Below are positions 13,938-21,841 of a DNA stretch of 23,019 bases, in pieces. A program made the position numbers and the translations under genes. The DNA is from an uncultured Collinsella sp. (GTDB lineage Bacteria > Actinomycetota > Coriobacteriia > Coriobacteriales > Coriobacteriaceae). How positions within the stretch are numbered: position 1 is the first letter of the stretch; each line of letters begins with the position of its first letter. Under the pieces are notes generated by a model, which saw only the letters and a program-made list of their open reading frames with translations, had not been told where the DNA came from and searched no databases. The DNA lies in NCBI GenBank assembly GCA_900552145.1, contig URYW01000021.1, positions 1 through 23,019 on the forward strand, read 5' to 3'.

Positions 13938-15566
13938 ATGGACAAAGCGGATTTAGTCATCAAAAGTAATGCTGTGTTCACTGGTGACGGGCTGGCACCG
14001 TTCAAGGGCGGCGTTGCCATCGCGGGTGACAGAATTGTTGCGTGCGGCGAAGATAAGTACCTCGACGCTTTTATCGGGTCCGATACCGAGGTGCGCGACT
14101 ATGGCGATAAGCTCGTCATGCCTGGCATTATCGATTCACACACTCACTATGCTCAGGGCGCCTTTTTGTCCGATCCCGATTTCGCCGTCAATCTCATCGA
14201 TTGCACAAGCTTCGAGCAGTGTATGGAACGCGTGCAGGCGTTTGCCAAAGACCACCCGAACAACGAGTGGATCGTGGGCTGTCAGGTTATCCAGTTCCAG
14301 TGGGACGTGCCCGAGATGCCTACGGCGGCAATGATCGATGAGTACATTTCGGACCGTCCGGTCTTTTTGCAGCAGGTTGACATGCATACGTTTAGTGCCA
14401 ACACCTGTGCAATCGAGAAAATCGGCGTTACTGCTGAAACGCCAGACCCATCAGGCGGCAAGATTCTTAAGGATGAAGCTGGCAACCCCACTGGGGTCTT
14501 CTCGAACAACGCGGGAGCCCCTTTCATGGATGAGGTATACAATCCTGCCCCCGAGGTGGCTAGTGCTTCCTTTGCCAAGACCGCGCATCGCGCCAACGCT
14601 CTCGGCATTACAACAGTCGGCATGGTTAACCCCACTTTTGTGAGCATGGATAACCCCTATAAATTCCTTGCGGAACTCAACCGCAAGGGCGAGCATCCGT
14701 TGCGCGTGTTCATGTACACAGACCTTTTTGAGAACGAGGCCATGACGCTCGAGGAGATTCGGGCGAAATACGACTTCCCGGGCACGCAAGTCGAGTGGCA
14801 TGGCTTTAAGCAATTCATCGACGGCGTGTGTTCCGATCATACTGCTTGGATGCTCGAGCCCTATGCCAATGCTCCCGAGACCTGTGGCGGGCCGGCTGAG
14901 GAACCAGAGCGTGTGCGCAAAGCCATCCTTAAAGCGCTTGAGTGGGGTGTCGACACGCGCATCCATGCCATAGGCGATCGTTCCGTACGCTTTATCCTGG
15001 ACTGCTTCGAGGAGGGTGAGAAGCGTTACGGTCTTATGGGCTGTCGTCACTCCATGGAGCACAACGAGACTGTTCAACCTGAGGATTTGCCGCGCTATGC
15101 GGAACTCGGCGTCTGTCCGGCCATGCAGCCGTGGCATATGCTGCTTGATATGGCCGACTTGGCAAAGGACGACGCCGTTGGCCCCGAGCGCGCGGCGCTC
15201 TCGTGGCCAATTCATAGTCTGCTTGCGAGCGGTGCCTGCGTGCATTTGGGCTCCGACTTCCCGGTTGTGGGGCTTGAGCCTATGGAGGAAGTCTATGGCG
15301 CAGTCTATCGCATGCTCGAGGATGGATCTAATCCTGAGGGTTGGTTCCCCGAGGAGCGAATCACTATGGCCGAGGCCCTGCGCGCATACACCTACGGCAG
15401 CGCCTACGCTATGCATGCTGAGGACCGCATCGGCACACTCGCCTGCGGCAAGCAAGCCGACATTTGCGTACTCGACCGCAATCTCTTTACCTGCGAGCCG
15501 GCAGAGGTGCTCGAGGCTACCGCGGCCCTTACGATGATCGCCGGCAAGGTGGTCTTTGAGGCTTAG
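13938..15566 (+). CDS. YtcJ-type amidohydrolase (Amidohydro_3)
   Basis: The 542-residue metal-dependent hydrolase belongs to the amidohydrolase superfamily. The metal-binding HxH is in DSHTHY (H68, H70). KQFIDGV (K291), RIHAIGDRSV (H343), RHSMEHNE (H371) and HLGSDFPV (D440) follow in the order usual for YtcJ-like enzymes. The N- and C-terminal beta pieces (DLVIKSNAVFTGDG, ADICVLDRNLF) form the composite domain of this family. It should hydrolyse an amide or related C-N bond; the substrate is unknown, though the setting suggests an amino-acid or polyamine derivative. No signal peptide is present. ATG 13938 follows GAGGAGG; the upstream in-frame extension is leader sequence. A MATE exporter starts 87 bases after its stop, probably in the same operon. 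Confidence 0.88.
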   Translation: MDKADLVIKSNAVFTGDGLAPFKGGVAIAGDRIVACGEDKYLDAFIGSDTEVRDYGDKLVMPGIIDSHTHYAQGAFLSDPDFAVNLIDCTSFEQCMERVQAFAKDHPNNEWIVGCQVIQFQWDVPEMPTAAMIDEYISDRPVFLQQVDMHTFSANTCAIEKIGVTAETPDPSGGKILKDEAGNPTGVFSNNAGAPFMDEVYNPAPEVASASFAKTAHRANALGITTVGMVNPTFVSMDNPYKFLAELNRKGEHPLRVFMYTDLFENEAMTLEEIRAKYDFPGTQVEWHGFKQFIDGVCSDHTAWMLEPYANAPETCGGPAEEPERVRKAILKALEWGVDTRIHAIGDRSVRFILDCFEEGEKRYGLMGCRHSMEHNETVQPEDLPRYAELGVCPAMQPWHMLLDMADLAKDDAVGPERAALSWPIHSLLASGACVHLGSDFPVVGLEPMEEVYGAVYRMLEDGSNPEGWFPEERITMAEALRAYTYGSAYAMHAEDRIGTLACGKQADICVLDRNLFTCEPAEVLEATAALTMIAGKVVFEA

Positions 15567-15653
15567 CGCCATCGTTTGGTTGGGCGGCTTGGCGCCAGTT
15601 GTCAGCCTCCTGACATCCATTCAGCACTACTCTCTCAAGGAAAGGGGAGAACA

Positions 15654-17030
15654 ATGGCAGAAGAAGTAACCGCTGCCGTGGAGGAGGAGCGCGAGCTCGC
15701 CTCCCAACCGATTCCCGGTCTGGTGCGTAAGTACACCATCGTCACCGGCCAGGGCATGCTCGCCCAGATCATCATGGTGGTCCTCGAGGGCCTCGTGATG
15801 GGTTGGGGCCTGGGTGCCCACGGCCTGGCCTGCGTCTCGATCATCATGTCGGTCGAGTACATCAACCTGGCCTTTGGCAACCTGTTTGGCACCGGCGTGC
15901 CCGCCGTGGTGGGCAACCTTTTGGGTGCCGGCGACATTAAGGGCGCAAGCAAGGCTTTTAGCCAGGGCTTTTGGCTCACCACGATTGTGAGTGTGCTGCT
16001 TGCTGTGGTGATGGCCGTGTTTACCGAGCCCATCTGCGCATTCTTTGGCGCCACGCCCGACATCATGGCCGATACCGTTGCCGGCGTGCGCACCTTCGCC
16101 GTGCTGCTGCCGCTCACGGTCATTGGCCAGATGGTCACCGCTGTGATGCGTGTGGACGAGAAGGTTCAGGTCCAGGCCAACCTCATGACCGTTTCGGCCA
16201 TCGTTGCCATCTGCTGGCTCGCGCTTTCTACGTTTGTGCTCAAGTTTGGCGTTATGGGCGCCGGCGTGTACTACGGGCTTTCCATCGGTATCTGGGCCAT
16301 CGGTATCTTCTGGTTCATCGGGGGCAAAAAGTCCCAGCTCCAGATTAGCCTGGCCGACCTTAAGCTCGACCTCGCCGTCTGCGGCCAGATCCTCAAGATC
16401 GGCTTCCCGTTCTTCCTGGTCCAGGGCGCGACCTTTATCTTTAACACCGTTGCCAACTCGCTTTTGGGCTCGCTCGGCGGCGACATGGGCTCGCTCTACA
16501 TCGCAGCCTTTGGCGTGATCAACGGCTACATCCTCTACATCACCATGATGGTTGCCCAGTGCTTCTCCTATGGCCTGCAGCCCATCGCTGCCTTCAACGC
16601 CGGCGCAAAGGCTTGGGCGCGCCTTAAGGAGACGCTCTCTTGCACGCTTAAGTACCAGGTTGTGACGCTGGCGCTGGTCACCGTCGCGCTCTGGCTTGCC
16701 GCCACTCCGGTGTGCGCCTTCTTTGCCGGCAGCGATCCTGCGCTCGTTGAGGTTGCCGCCAACGCCACGCGTACCGTCATCCTGGCTGTTGCCCTGGGCT
16801 ATCTTGCCATGACCATGTCGATATATTTCCAGGCGGTCGAGAAGGTTGGTGTCGCCACGTTTACCGGCCTGCTTCGCTATGTGATCTGCTCAGTGCCGCT
16901 TATGTACCTCCTCGGCAACATGATGGGTGTTGAGGGCGTGTGGATCGCCCTGGTGGTGGCCGACGCCATTACCGGCATCATCTCCATTGCGCTCGCCGCG
17001 CACGAGTTCAAGCGCCTTGCCACGCTCTAG
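15654..17030 (+). CDS. MATE family efflux transporter
   Basis: The 458-residue multidrug and toxic compound extrusion transporter has about 12 hydrophobic segments in two similar halves. Typical MATE features are GNLFGTGVPAVVGNLLGAGD in the first half, GLQPIAAFNAGAKAW in the second, and a membrane-proximal PLTVIGQMVTAVMR. It is likely driven by Na+ or H+. The ATG at 15654 follows AAGGAAAGGGGAGAACA. It lies downstream of the amidohydrolase in the same direction and ends at a strong hairpin (17079). The pairing suggests export of the amidohydrolase product or substrate, which is inference. Confidence 0.9.
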   Translation: MAEEVTAAVEEERELASQPIPGLVRKYTIVTGQGMLAQIIMVVLEGLVMGWGLGAHGLACVSIIMSVEYINLAFGNLFGTGVPAVVGNLLGAGDIKGASKAFSQGFWLTTIVSVLLAVVMAVFTEPICAFFGATPDIMADTVAGVRTFAVLLPLTVIGQMVTAVMRVDEKVQVQANLMTVSAIVAICWLALSTFVLKFGVMGAGVYYGLSIGIWAIGIFWFIGGKKSQLQISLADLKLDLAVCGQILKIGFPFFLVQGATFIFNTVANSLLGSLGGDMGSLYIAAFGVINGYILYITMMVAQCFSYGLQPIAAFNAGAKAWARLKETLSCTLKYQVVTLALVTVALWLAATPVCAFFAGSDPALVEVAANATRTVILAVALGYLAMTMSIYFQAVEKVGVATFTGLLRYVICSVPLMYLLGNMMGVEGVWIALVVADAITGIISIALAAHEFKRLATL

Positions 17031-17078
17031 GCTCGGACATGGCTGGCGTACGATAGTCGAACAAGTTAACTCGCCTGC

Positions 17079-17126
17079 AAGCCACCACAATGGGGACAGC
17101 CCCCATTGTGGTGGCTTTTGTTATTT
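17079..17126 (+). terminator. Perfect 17-bp hairpin/terminator after MATE gene
   Basis: AAGCCACCACAATGGGG (17079-17095) and CCCCATTGTGGTGGCTT (17101-17117) pair perfectly around a 5-base loop, followed by TTGTTATTT. The stem is longer than in a typical terminator. Its GGGGAC tip resembles the palindromic repeats at the right end, so it may be a repeat recruited as a terminator. Confidence 0.8.
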
Positions 17127-17173
17127 AGGGTCTGAGATTTCGGCTCTATAAATAATGCTTTTGAACTAGGCTA

Positions 17174-17236
17174 CTATAAGATTGTGGTAAACGCTAATAT
17201 AAGATTATGGCGAATGAAACTATCCGATTATGGTAA
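17174..17236 (+). repeat. Three direct repeats, 23-bp period, before ATPase gene
   Basis: The copies begin at 17174, 17197 and 17220, with consensus about CTATAAGATTATGGTAA. The shared GATT(A/G)TGG occurs at exactly 23-base intervals. They lie 23-85 bases upstream of the ATPase start and look like phased protein-binding sites. Copy 1 includes TATAAG, which could overlap a -10 box. Confidence 0.55.
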
Positions 17237-17258
17237 CAGCGCAATAAGGGGTGTTGAT

Positions 17259-18428
17259 ATGGCTGAGTTCATTAACAGGGATTTGCATGAGTTGCTCATT
17301 CGCATGGCAGGCTGGTTTCCTGTTGTGTCGTTGACAGGGCCTAGGCAGAGCGGTAAGTCTACGCTGGTTCGGCATACCTTTCCCGACTATTCCTACGTCA
17401 CGCTTGAGGACCCTCAAACGAGGCGCGCGGCCTTGGAGGATCCGGTGAGTTTTATCCGCAACCGAAAGGGCGGACTCATCATCGATGAGGCGCAATACGC
17501 CCCGGATTTGTTTTCAATGATCCAGGTTGTTTCGGATGAGCGGGGAGACGCCGGTCAATACATCCTTACAGGCTCGCAAAACTTTTTGATGATGAAAAGC
17601 ATCGGGCAGTCTCTTGCCGGGCGAGTCGGGATCTTGAAATTGCTGCCATTATCGTTTCGAGAAGCGGAGAGGGGCCAGCAGGGGCAGCTGGAAGTGGATT
17701 TGTTCGCGCTCGAAGGGGGATACCCTCGCCTGCGTTCCGCCGGAATGCCGTCCTCGGTTTATTTTCCCAGCTATATCGATACCTATGTTGAGCGCGATGT
17801 TGTGGGCTTGCTTGATGTGCGCAATAAGGCGGAGTTTCATAAGTTTCTGTCCATAATTGCTCAGAGCGTCGGTGCCCTCATCAATATATCCTCGCTTTCT
17901 CGAGATACGGGTGTGAGCGTATCGACCATTAAAAGCTGGTTGTCCATCCTGGAGCAGAGCTACCTGACGTTTTCGCTGCAGCCCTATTATGCAAATGCCA
18001 AGAAGCGTCTAACTAAAACGCCCAAGCTCTATTTTTACGACACGGGGCTGCTCTGCTACTTGCTCAAAATTGGATCACTGGGGCAACTATTGGAGAGCCC
18101 TTATCTGGGGGCCGTTTTCGAAAACCTCATCGTTTCCGAAACGGCGAAGAGCCATCTCAACGTGGGCGAGAATCCCGAGCTGTATTTCTATAGGGACGAC
18201 AGCAAGCGTGAAATCGTTTTGCTCGACTGTACAAACTCAGGGAGCCCCAAGGCTATCGAAATAAAATCATCCAGATCGTATCACGATAAGTACGCCCGCC
18301 ATCTACAGACTGTATGCGATGAGATCGACATTGCAAAAGATGCGCGCTATGTTGTAGCCCGCGTGGACTCAACGTATGAGTCGAAAGACTGTAGTGTGGT
18401 TTCGGCGCGTGATTGGCTTTTACGATAA
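17259..18428 (+). CDS. AAA ATPase with DUF4143 C-terminal region
   Basis: The 389-residue protein has an N-terminal P-loop domain: Walker A GPRQSGKST (27-35), Walker B LIIDEAQ (73-79), sensor-like LTGSQNF (103-109) and AGRVG (R122). The C-terminal DUF4143 region includes YVERDV (176-181), a winged-helix-like stretch (210-235), KTPKLYFYDTGL (253-264) and AIEIKSS (332-338), the remnant of a PD-(D/E)xK-like fold. The biological role of this widespread family is not established; toxin-antitoxin or defence roles have been suggested. The start is ATG 17259, 7 bases after AAGGGG; an in-frame GTG at 17184 would read through the direct repeats. Codon use is visibly more AT-rich and mixed than in neighbouring metabolic genes, hinting at separate acquisition. 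It is monocistronic. Confidence 0.87.
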   Translation: MAEFINRDLHELLIRMAGWFPVVSLTGPRQSGKSTLVRHTFPDYSYVTLEDPQTRRAALEDPVSFIRNRKGGLIIDEAQYAPDLFSMIQVVSDERGDAGQYILTGSQNFLMMKSIGQSLAGRVGILKLLPLSFREAERGQQGQLEVDLFALEGGYPRLRSAGMPSSVYFPSYIDTYVERDVVGLLDVRNKAEFHKFLSIIAQSVGALINISSLSRDTGVSVSTIKSWLSILEQSYLTFSLQPYYANAKKRLTKTPKLYFYDTGLLCYLLKIGSLGQLLESPYLGAVFENLIVSETAKSHLNVGENPELYFYRDDSKREIVLLDCTNSGSPKAIEIKSSRSYHDKYARHLQTVCDEIDIAKDARYVVARVDSTYESKDCSVVSARDWLLR

Positions 18429-18449
18429 CAAGCTCGGCGTATTAACAAC

Positions 18450-18722
18450 AGCCGCGAAGGGAACCGGCCCCTTTTTGCTGCGGTTTTTGCCTATCTGGTG
18501 CGTCTTAGATGCAAGTGAGTAGACTTATTTGGATATGCCGAGCACACCGCGGCAAATGCTCAATAAAACCGCAGGTCAGAGCTGTGGCGTTTTGGGGCGT
18601 GCTTGGCCTCCTGCAAAAAGCCTACTCACTTGGTTTTTCTGCTGGAAGACCGCCGTGAGGGAAGGCAGCTCCCTCGTGGCGGCTGACATTTGCCCAGATA
18701 AACCCTGCCAAAATAACCCCGT
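18450..18722 (+). repeat. Long structured intergenic repeat, copy B (121-nt core)
   Basis: This matches 4571-4845 across its length. The core ends are CAAGTGAGTAGAC (18512-18524) and GCCTACTCACTTG (18620-18632), 121 bases end to end as in copy A, again followed by GGTTTTTC. The following 13-bp hairpin (18650-18662 with 18670-18682, loop AGGCAGC) keeps pairing through substitutions relative to copy A. As in copy A, it sits between the 3' end of a plus-strand gene and the 3' end of a minus-strand LuxR gene. Confidence 0.7.
18451..18487 (+). terminator. Probable terminator after DUF4143 ATPase
   Basis: GCCGCGAAGGG pairs imperfectly with CCCTTTTTGCTGCGG and is followed by TTTTTG. It occupies the same position in the repeat as the stronger terminator at 4571-4610. 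Confidence 0.6.
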
Positions 18723-18766
18723 CTACTCTTTGAGCCAGAGCCGACACTAATTCAAATGGCGAAATC

Positions 18767-18801
18767 AAAGGGCGTTTTCCGTATGGAGGGCGCCCTTTTT
18801 T
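18767..18801. terminator. Hairpin overlapping LuxR 3 stop codon
   Basis: AAAGGGCG (18767-18774) pairs with CGCCCTTT (18791-18798). The T-run is on the plus side (18796-18801), and the structure overlaps the stop of the minus-strand gene. It may act in either direction. Confidence 0.55.
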
Positions 18802-19603
18802 ATCGTGGGATGTTTTGCGTGGCAGTCATAAGGCCCAGACGGTTGCTGACGCCGAGCTTGCGATAGATGGCGTTGACGTGCTTCTTGACGGTTGACTCGC
18901 TTATGAATAGCTCGTTTGCCATCTGTTTGTTCGTTTTGCCGCCGAGCATGAGCTGCATGATTTCGGCTTCGCGCGGTTGGATATTATGTTCTGTAATGAA
19001 AGCATTCAGCTGGTTTGTGTCTTCGGTCTGGGTGAGTTTAATGCCCCGAGGATAGAGGTTGGCGAGCGCGAGGCTCGCGTGCCGAGCGATTTCGAGCAGG
19101 ATTGCGAGCTCGGTGTCGGTGAAGTCTCCGGCCGTGCGTTCGCGAAACAGGGTGATGCTTCCTAGCGGGCTGTCGTTGTGCGCGAGCGTGGCCGTACAGC
19201 CAAAGTAGACGCCCTGCGGTTCCATCCATTTGCGATAGATGGGCGTGGCATCGCGTCGCTCGACGTCCACGAGGTCGAGGTCGCGGTAGACGCCGACCTT
19301 ATGTAGGTCAAAGCTCCATGTTGTATAGTCCATCGCGGCGTAGCGGTTGTAGTAGTCGCTCAGCGCGCGGTCGTCCATTCCGCTGCTTGCGGGGTGGACG
19401 TAGCGTGGGGCGTCACTGCCTGCCGCCTCGATTAGGTCGAACATGGCGATCCGATGGGGCACGAGCCCTGTCGTTCCCTCGAGGGTCTCCTTTTGCAGCT
19501 TATCGACACCGTGTGATGCGTGGATTGCAAGCGCGAGCTCGTTGAGAGCAGTCCAGGTCGTACTGTCCAACTCAATAGTCTGCTGTTTATTGCATGGGGG
19601 CAT
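18800..19603 (-). CDS. Soluble LuxR-family regulator with GAF-like sensor region
   Basis: The 267-residue protein has an N-terminal sensor region (about 10-190) that looks GAF-like (for example GSITLFRERTAGDFTDTELA, then LLEIARHASLALAN). The LuxR helix-turn-helix occupies 208-267 (IQPREAEIMQLMLGGKTNKQ, then STVKKHVNAIYRKLGV). Unlike the other two LuxR proteins here it has no membrane segments. I chose ATG 19603 because AAAGGA lies 6 bases upstream; a longer frame to 19639 exists. It is divergent from agmatine deiminase 2 across 178 bases, which makes local control of that gene plausible. The ligand is unknown. Confidence 0.82.
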   Translation of the reverse strand: MPPCNKQQTIELDSTTWTALNELALAIHASHGVDKLQKETLEGTTGLVPHRIAMFDLIEAAGSDAPRYVHPASSGMDDRALSDYYNRYAAMDYTTWSFDLHKVGVYRDLDLVDVERRDATPIYRKWMEPQGVYFGCTATLAHNDSPLGSITLFRERTAGDFTDTELAILLEIARHASLALANLYPRGIKLTQTEDTNQLNAFITEHNIQPREAEIMQLMLGGKTNKQMANELFISESTVKKHVNAIYRKLGVSNRLGLMTATQNIPR

Positions 19604-19781
19604 AGGGCGTCCTTTCCATTGTGGAACCCAGTATGTCATGTTCTCGGCCTGAATAGAACTTTAGGTCAGCGAATGGTATACCGTTGGTCGCTGAAAGGGG
19701 CTCGAGGGACTATTGAGAACATCTCGGTGCGGCCGCATCATGGTCTCGTCAAGCAAAAGCACCGAGATCAAGGAGCTTGAA
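19604..19781 (+). promoter_or_regulatory. Divergent promoter region with leader hairpin, aguA copy 2
   Basis: The region contains GGTATACC (19675-19682) within GTATACCGTT (19676-19685), a ten-base match to the ptcA upstream region. TCAGCGA and TCGCTGA flank it as an inverted pair. Further on, ATCTCGGTGC (19721-19730) and GCACCGAGAT (19759-19768) form a perfect 10-bp stem. Its right arm ends one base before the AAGGAG Shine-Dalgarno (19770-19775), a position that could affect ribosome access. Confidence 0.5.
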
Positions 19782-20903
19782 ATGAAGACCATCTACGAGA
19801 GTGAATCCACGCCTAAGAAGGACGGGTTCTATATGCCCGGCGAGTATGAGGAGCAGGAGCGCACCTGGATTCTGTGGCCGCACCGCTCCGACGTGTGGCG
19901 CTGCGGCGCCAAGCCGGCGCAGAAGGTCTTCACCGAGATCATTAAGACCGTTGCACGCTTTCAGCCCATCACGGTAGGCGTCAACACCGAAGACTTCCCC
20001 GCGGTGTGCGAGATCTTCGACGGTGTTGAGAACGTGCGCGTTATCCACATGGAGTACAACGACAGCTGGATTCGCGACCCCGGCCCGGCGTTCCTCGTTA
20101 ATGACAATGGGGAGGTGGCCCTTTCGCACTTCCACTTTAATGCTTACGGCGGTTTCATTGACGGTCTGTACTTCCCGTGGGACAAGGATGCTTCCATTGG
20201 CCTGCAGGTGGCACAGCTTGAGCAGGTTAACCGTTATCGTCCCGAGGACTACATCCTCGAGGGTGGCTCGTTCAACTGTGATGGTCAAGGCACCGTCGTG
20301 ACCACCGAGATGTGTCTGCTCAACGAGGACCGCAACCCGCAGTACACCAAGGAGCAGATTGAGGAGAAGCTCTCTGAGTATCTCGGTATCGAAAAGGTTA
20401 TCTGGATCAAGGACGGTATCGATCCGTACGAAACGAACGGTCATGTGGACGACGTCGCATGCTTTAGTGCGCCCGGCGAGGTCTGCTGCATGTGGACCGA
20501 TGATCCCAACCATAAGTTCTACAAGGAGTGCCAGGAGGCGTACAAGACGCTCTCCGAGTCCACGGATGCCAAGGGTCGCAAGCTCAAGATTCACAAGGTG
20601 ATCATGCCTGCGACTTCGGTATATATGACCGAAGAGGAGGCCAGCACGATTGATCCCGTCGAGGGCGTGCTGCCGCGTACCCCCGAGGACGCCTTCGAGC
20701 CGAGCTATCTCAATTTCCTGCCCATCAACGGAGCGGTGCTTGTGCCGCAGTTCGGTGACCCCAACGACGCCCAGGCGCTCAAGGATATCCAGGCTGCTTA
20801 TCCGGACCGTGAAGTCATCGGTATCATGACTCGCGAGGTTATCTACGGCGGCGGCAACATCCACTGCATCACCCAGCAGCAGCCCACGGCGCGCCACAAG
20901 TAG
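19782..20903 (+). CDS. aguA: Agmatine deiminase 2 (canonical)
   Basis: The 373-residue protein has the usual family length. It should hydrolyse agmatine to N-carbamoylputrescine and ammonia through a thiouronium intermediate on Cys362 (GGGNIHCITQQ). Other active-site elements are DSWIRDPGP (94-102), EGG (160-162) and NGHVDD (219-224). It is strongly similar to deiminase 1 along its length, opening with the same SESTPK-DGF motif, but has the canonical RDPGP and lacks the acidic insertion. The start ATG follows AAGGAG by 6 bases; a longer frame from 19713 runs through the leader hairpin. The gene is monocistronic, divergent from the soluble LuxR gene, and closed by a terminator. It is physically separate from ptcA and both antiporters. 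Confidence 0.93.
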   Translation: MKTIYESESTPKKDGFYMPGEYEEQERTWILWPHRSDVWRCGAKPAQKVFTEIIKTVARFQPITVGVNTEDFPAVCEIFDGVENVRVIHMEYNDSWIRDPGPAFLVNDNGEVALSHFHFNAYGGFIDGLYFPWDKDASIGLQVAQLEQVNRYRPEDYILEGGSFNCDGQGTVVTTEMCLLNEDRNPQYTKEQIEEKLSEYLGIEKVIWIKDGIDPYETNGHVDDVACFSAPGEVCCMWTDDPNHKFYKECQEAYKTLSESTDAKGRKLKIHKVIMPATSVYMTEEEASTIDPVEGVLPRTPEDAFEPSYLNFLPINGAVLVPQFGDPNDAQALKDIQAAYPDREVIGIMTREVIYGGGNIHCITQQQPTARHK

Positions 20904-20943
20904 TAGCTCCTTGGTAAACAGGGTTTGATTATCCGTAAATGAA

Positions 20944-20976
20944 AGTCCGCCGGCTTCAATGGCCGGCGGGCTTTTT
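20944..20976 (+). terminator. Intrinsic terminator after agmatine deiminase 2
   Basis: AGTCCGCCGGC (20944-20954) pairs with GCCGGCGGGCT (20962-20972), with one G-T pair, around a 7-base loop, followed by TTTTT. Confidence 0.88.
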
Positions 20977-21064
20977 GTGTGGCGGTTTCAGCTGAACGGC
21001 GGGCCGTGCGGCTTGGGCGTGCGGGCTCACAATCTGGGGAAACCAAACAGATTGGGGGGCTTGT

Positions 21065-21235
21065 ATGATCGACTCGAAGGGAAACGTGCGACCCGAGGGC
21101 ATGTTTAACAGGGCACACCTGGCCCCCGAAACCCCGCGCGCATACGATACGCTACTCGAGTGCGTGCTCAACGGGCAGAAGGGCTGCGAGGTTTCGGCGC
21201 GTGCGGGCATGGATACGATCAAGGCGCTCGTATAG
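21065..21235 (+). CDS. Short ORF, possibly a gene fragment
   Basis: This 56-codon frame contains EGMFNRAHLAPETPRAYDTL and ends GMDTIKALV. ATG 21065 is preceded by GGGGGG at 5 bases, an acceptable binding site. The sequence reads like a piece of a larger enzyme rather than a complete small protein, and it stops abruptly just before a clear pseudogene. I do not recognise the family. It could be part of the same decayed region. Confidence 0.4.
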   Translation: MIDSKGNVRPEGMFNRAHLAPETPRAYDTLLECVLNGQKGCEVSARAGMDTIKALV

Positions 21236-21269
21236 CTTTACGCTTTCGGATGTGACACATAGGACTGCA

Positions 21270-21804
21270 TGCGCCGCTCCCGGCTATATTGCCTCCGAGT
21301 GCTTTAGCTCATGGAGATAGCCGGCATCAGCGATTTCGAGAGCTTGGCGGCGTCCACGAATGCCCCGGTGTTTACACCTCAGACGGACGACTTTGGACTC
21401 GCGGTCCATATCTTCAAGATGCTCAATCGCGGAATTCATCCGTACAGTTCTGGCGAGCTGGACCTAGAATTTTTGACCTAGACGACGATATTCCGGCTCT
21501 TCCGCTCAATAGCTGCGTGTGCAATGGGCGCAGCTCCTTTGTGGGGACGCTGATCGGATATGTTGTCCCTAGTTACGCTCTTGCGATCAATGACTTTGGC
21601 AACCTTATGGGCGAGGCTTTCCGCCGGTCGCTCTTTGGCAAAGCGCATGAGCGCCTTGATGCGCGCACATGGGCGCGCCTGCTCGCCCTGTATTTGTCTG
21701 AGACGGTTGAGTGTCCGCGCGGTCATCTATATCACGCTTCGCAGGATGAATGTCCCTACTGTCGAGGAGAGCGCACCCTGTTAGCTCTCTTGGCTGATTG
21801 CTGA
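21270..21804 (+). pseudogene. Frameshifted protein-kinase-like gene remnant
   Basis: Protein-like segments appear in three frames in sequence. PGYIASECF (about 21279-21305) resembles the APE-motif region of Ser/Thr kinases. MEIAGISDFESLAASTNAPV then TDDFGLAVHIFKMLNRGIHP (21311-21444, ending at a stop near 21480) follows. Last is a C-terminal part (about 21475-21804) with GEAFRRSLF, RLDARTWARLLALYL and the zinc-ribbon-like ECPRGHLYHASQDECPYCRGE. The order fits bacterial kinase-domain proteins with a C-terminal Cys cluster. At least two frameshifts separate the pieces and the N-terminal lobe is missing, so it is not functional. Family assignment is tentative. Confidence 0.6.
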
Positions 21805-21812
21805 CTGTCTTG

Positions 21813-21841
21813 GAGAAAGCCCGTGAGGCGGCACACAGGCT
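21813..21841 (-). terminator. Possible terminator of GNAT gene
   Basis: On the minus strand AGCCTGTG pairs with CACGGGCT (one G-U) around an 8-base loop, then TTTCT. It begins at the end of the acetyltransferase gene. The T-run is short. Confidence 0.4.
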
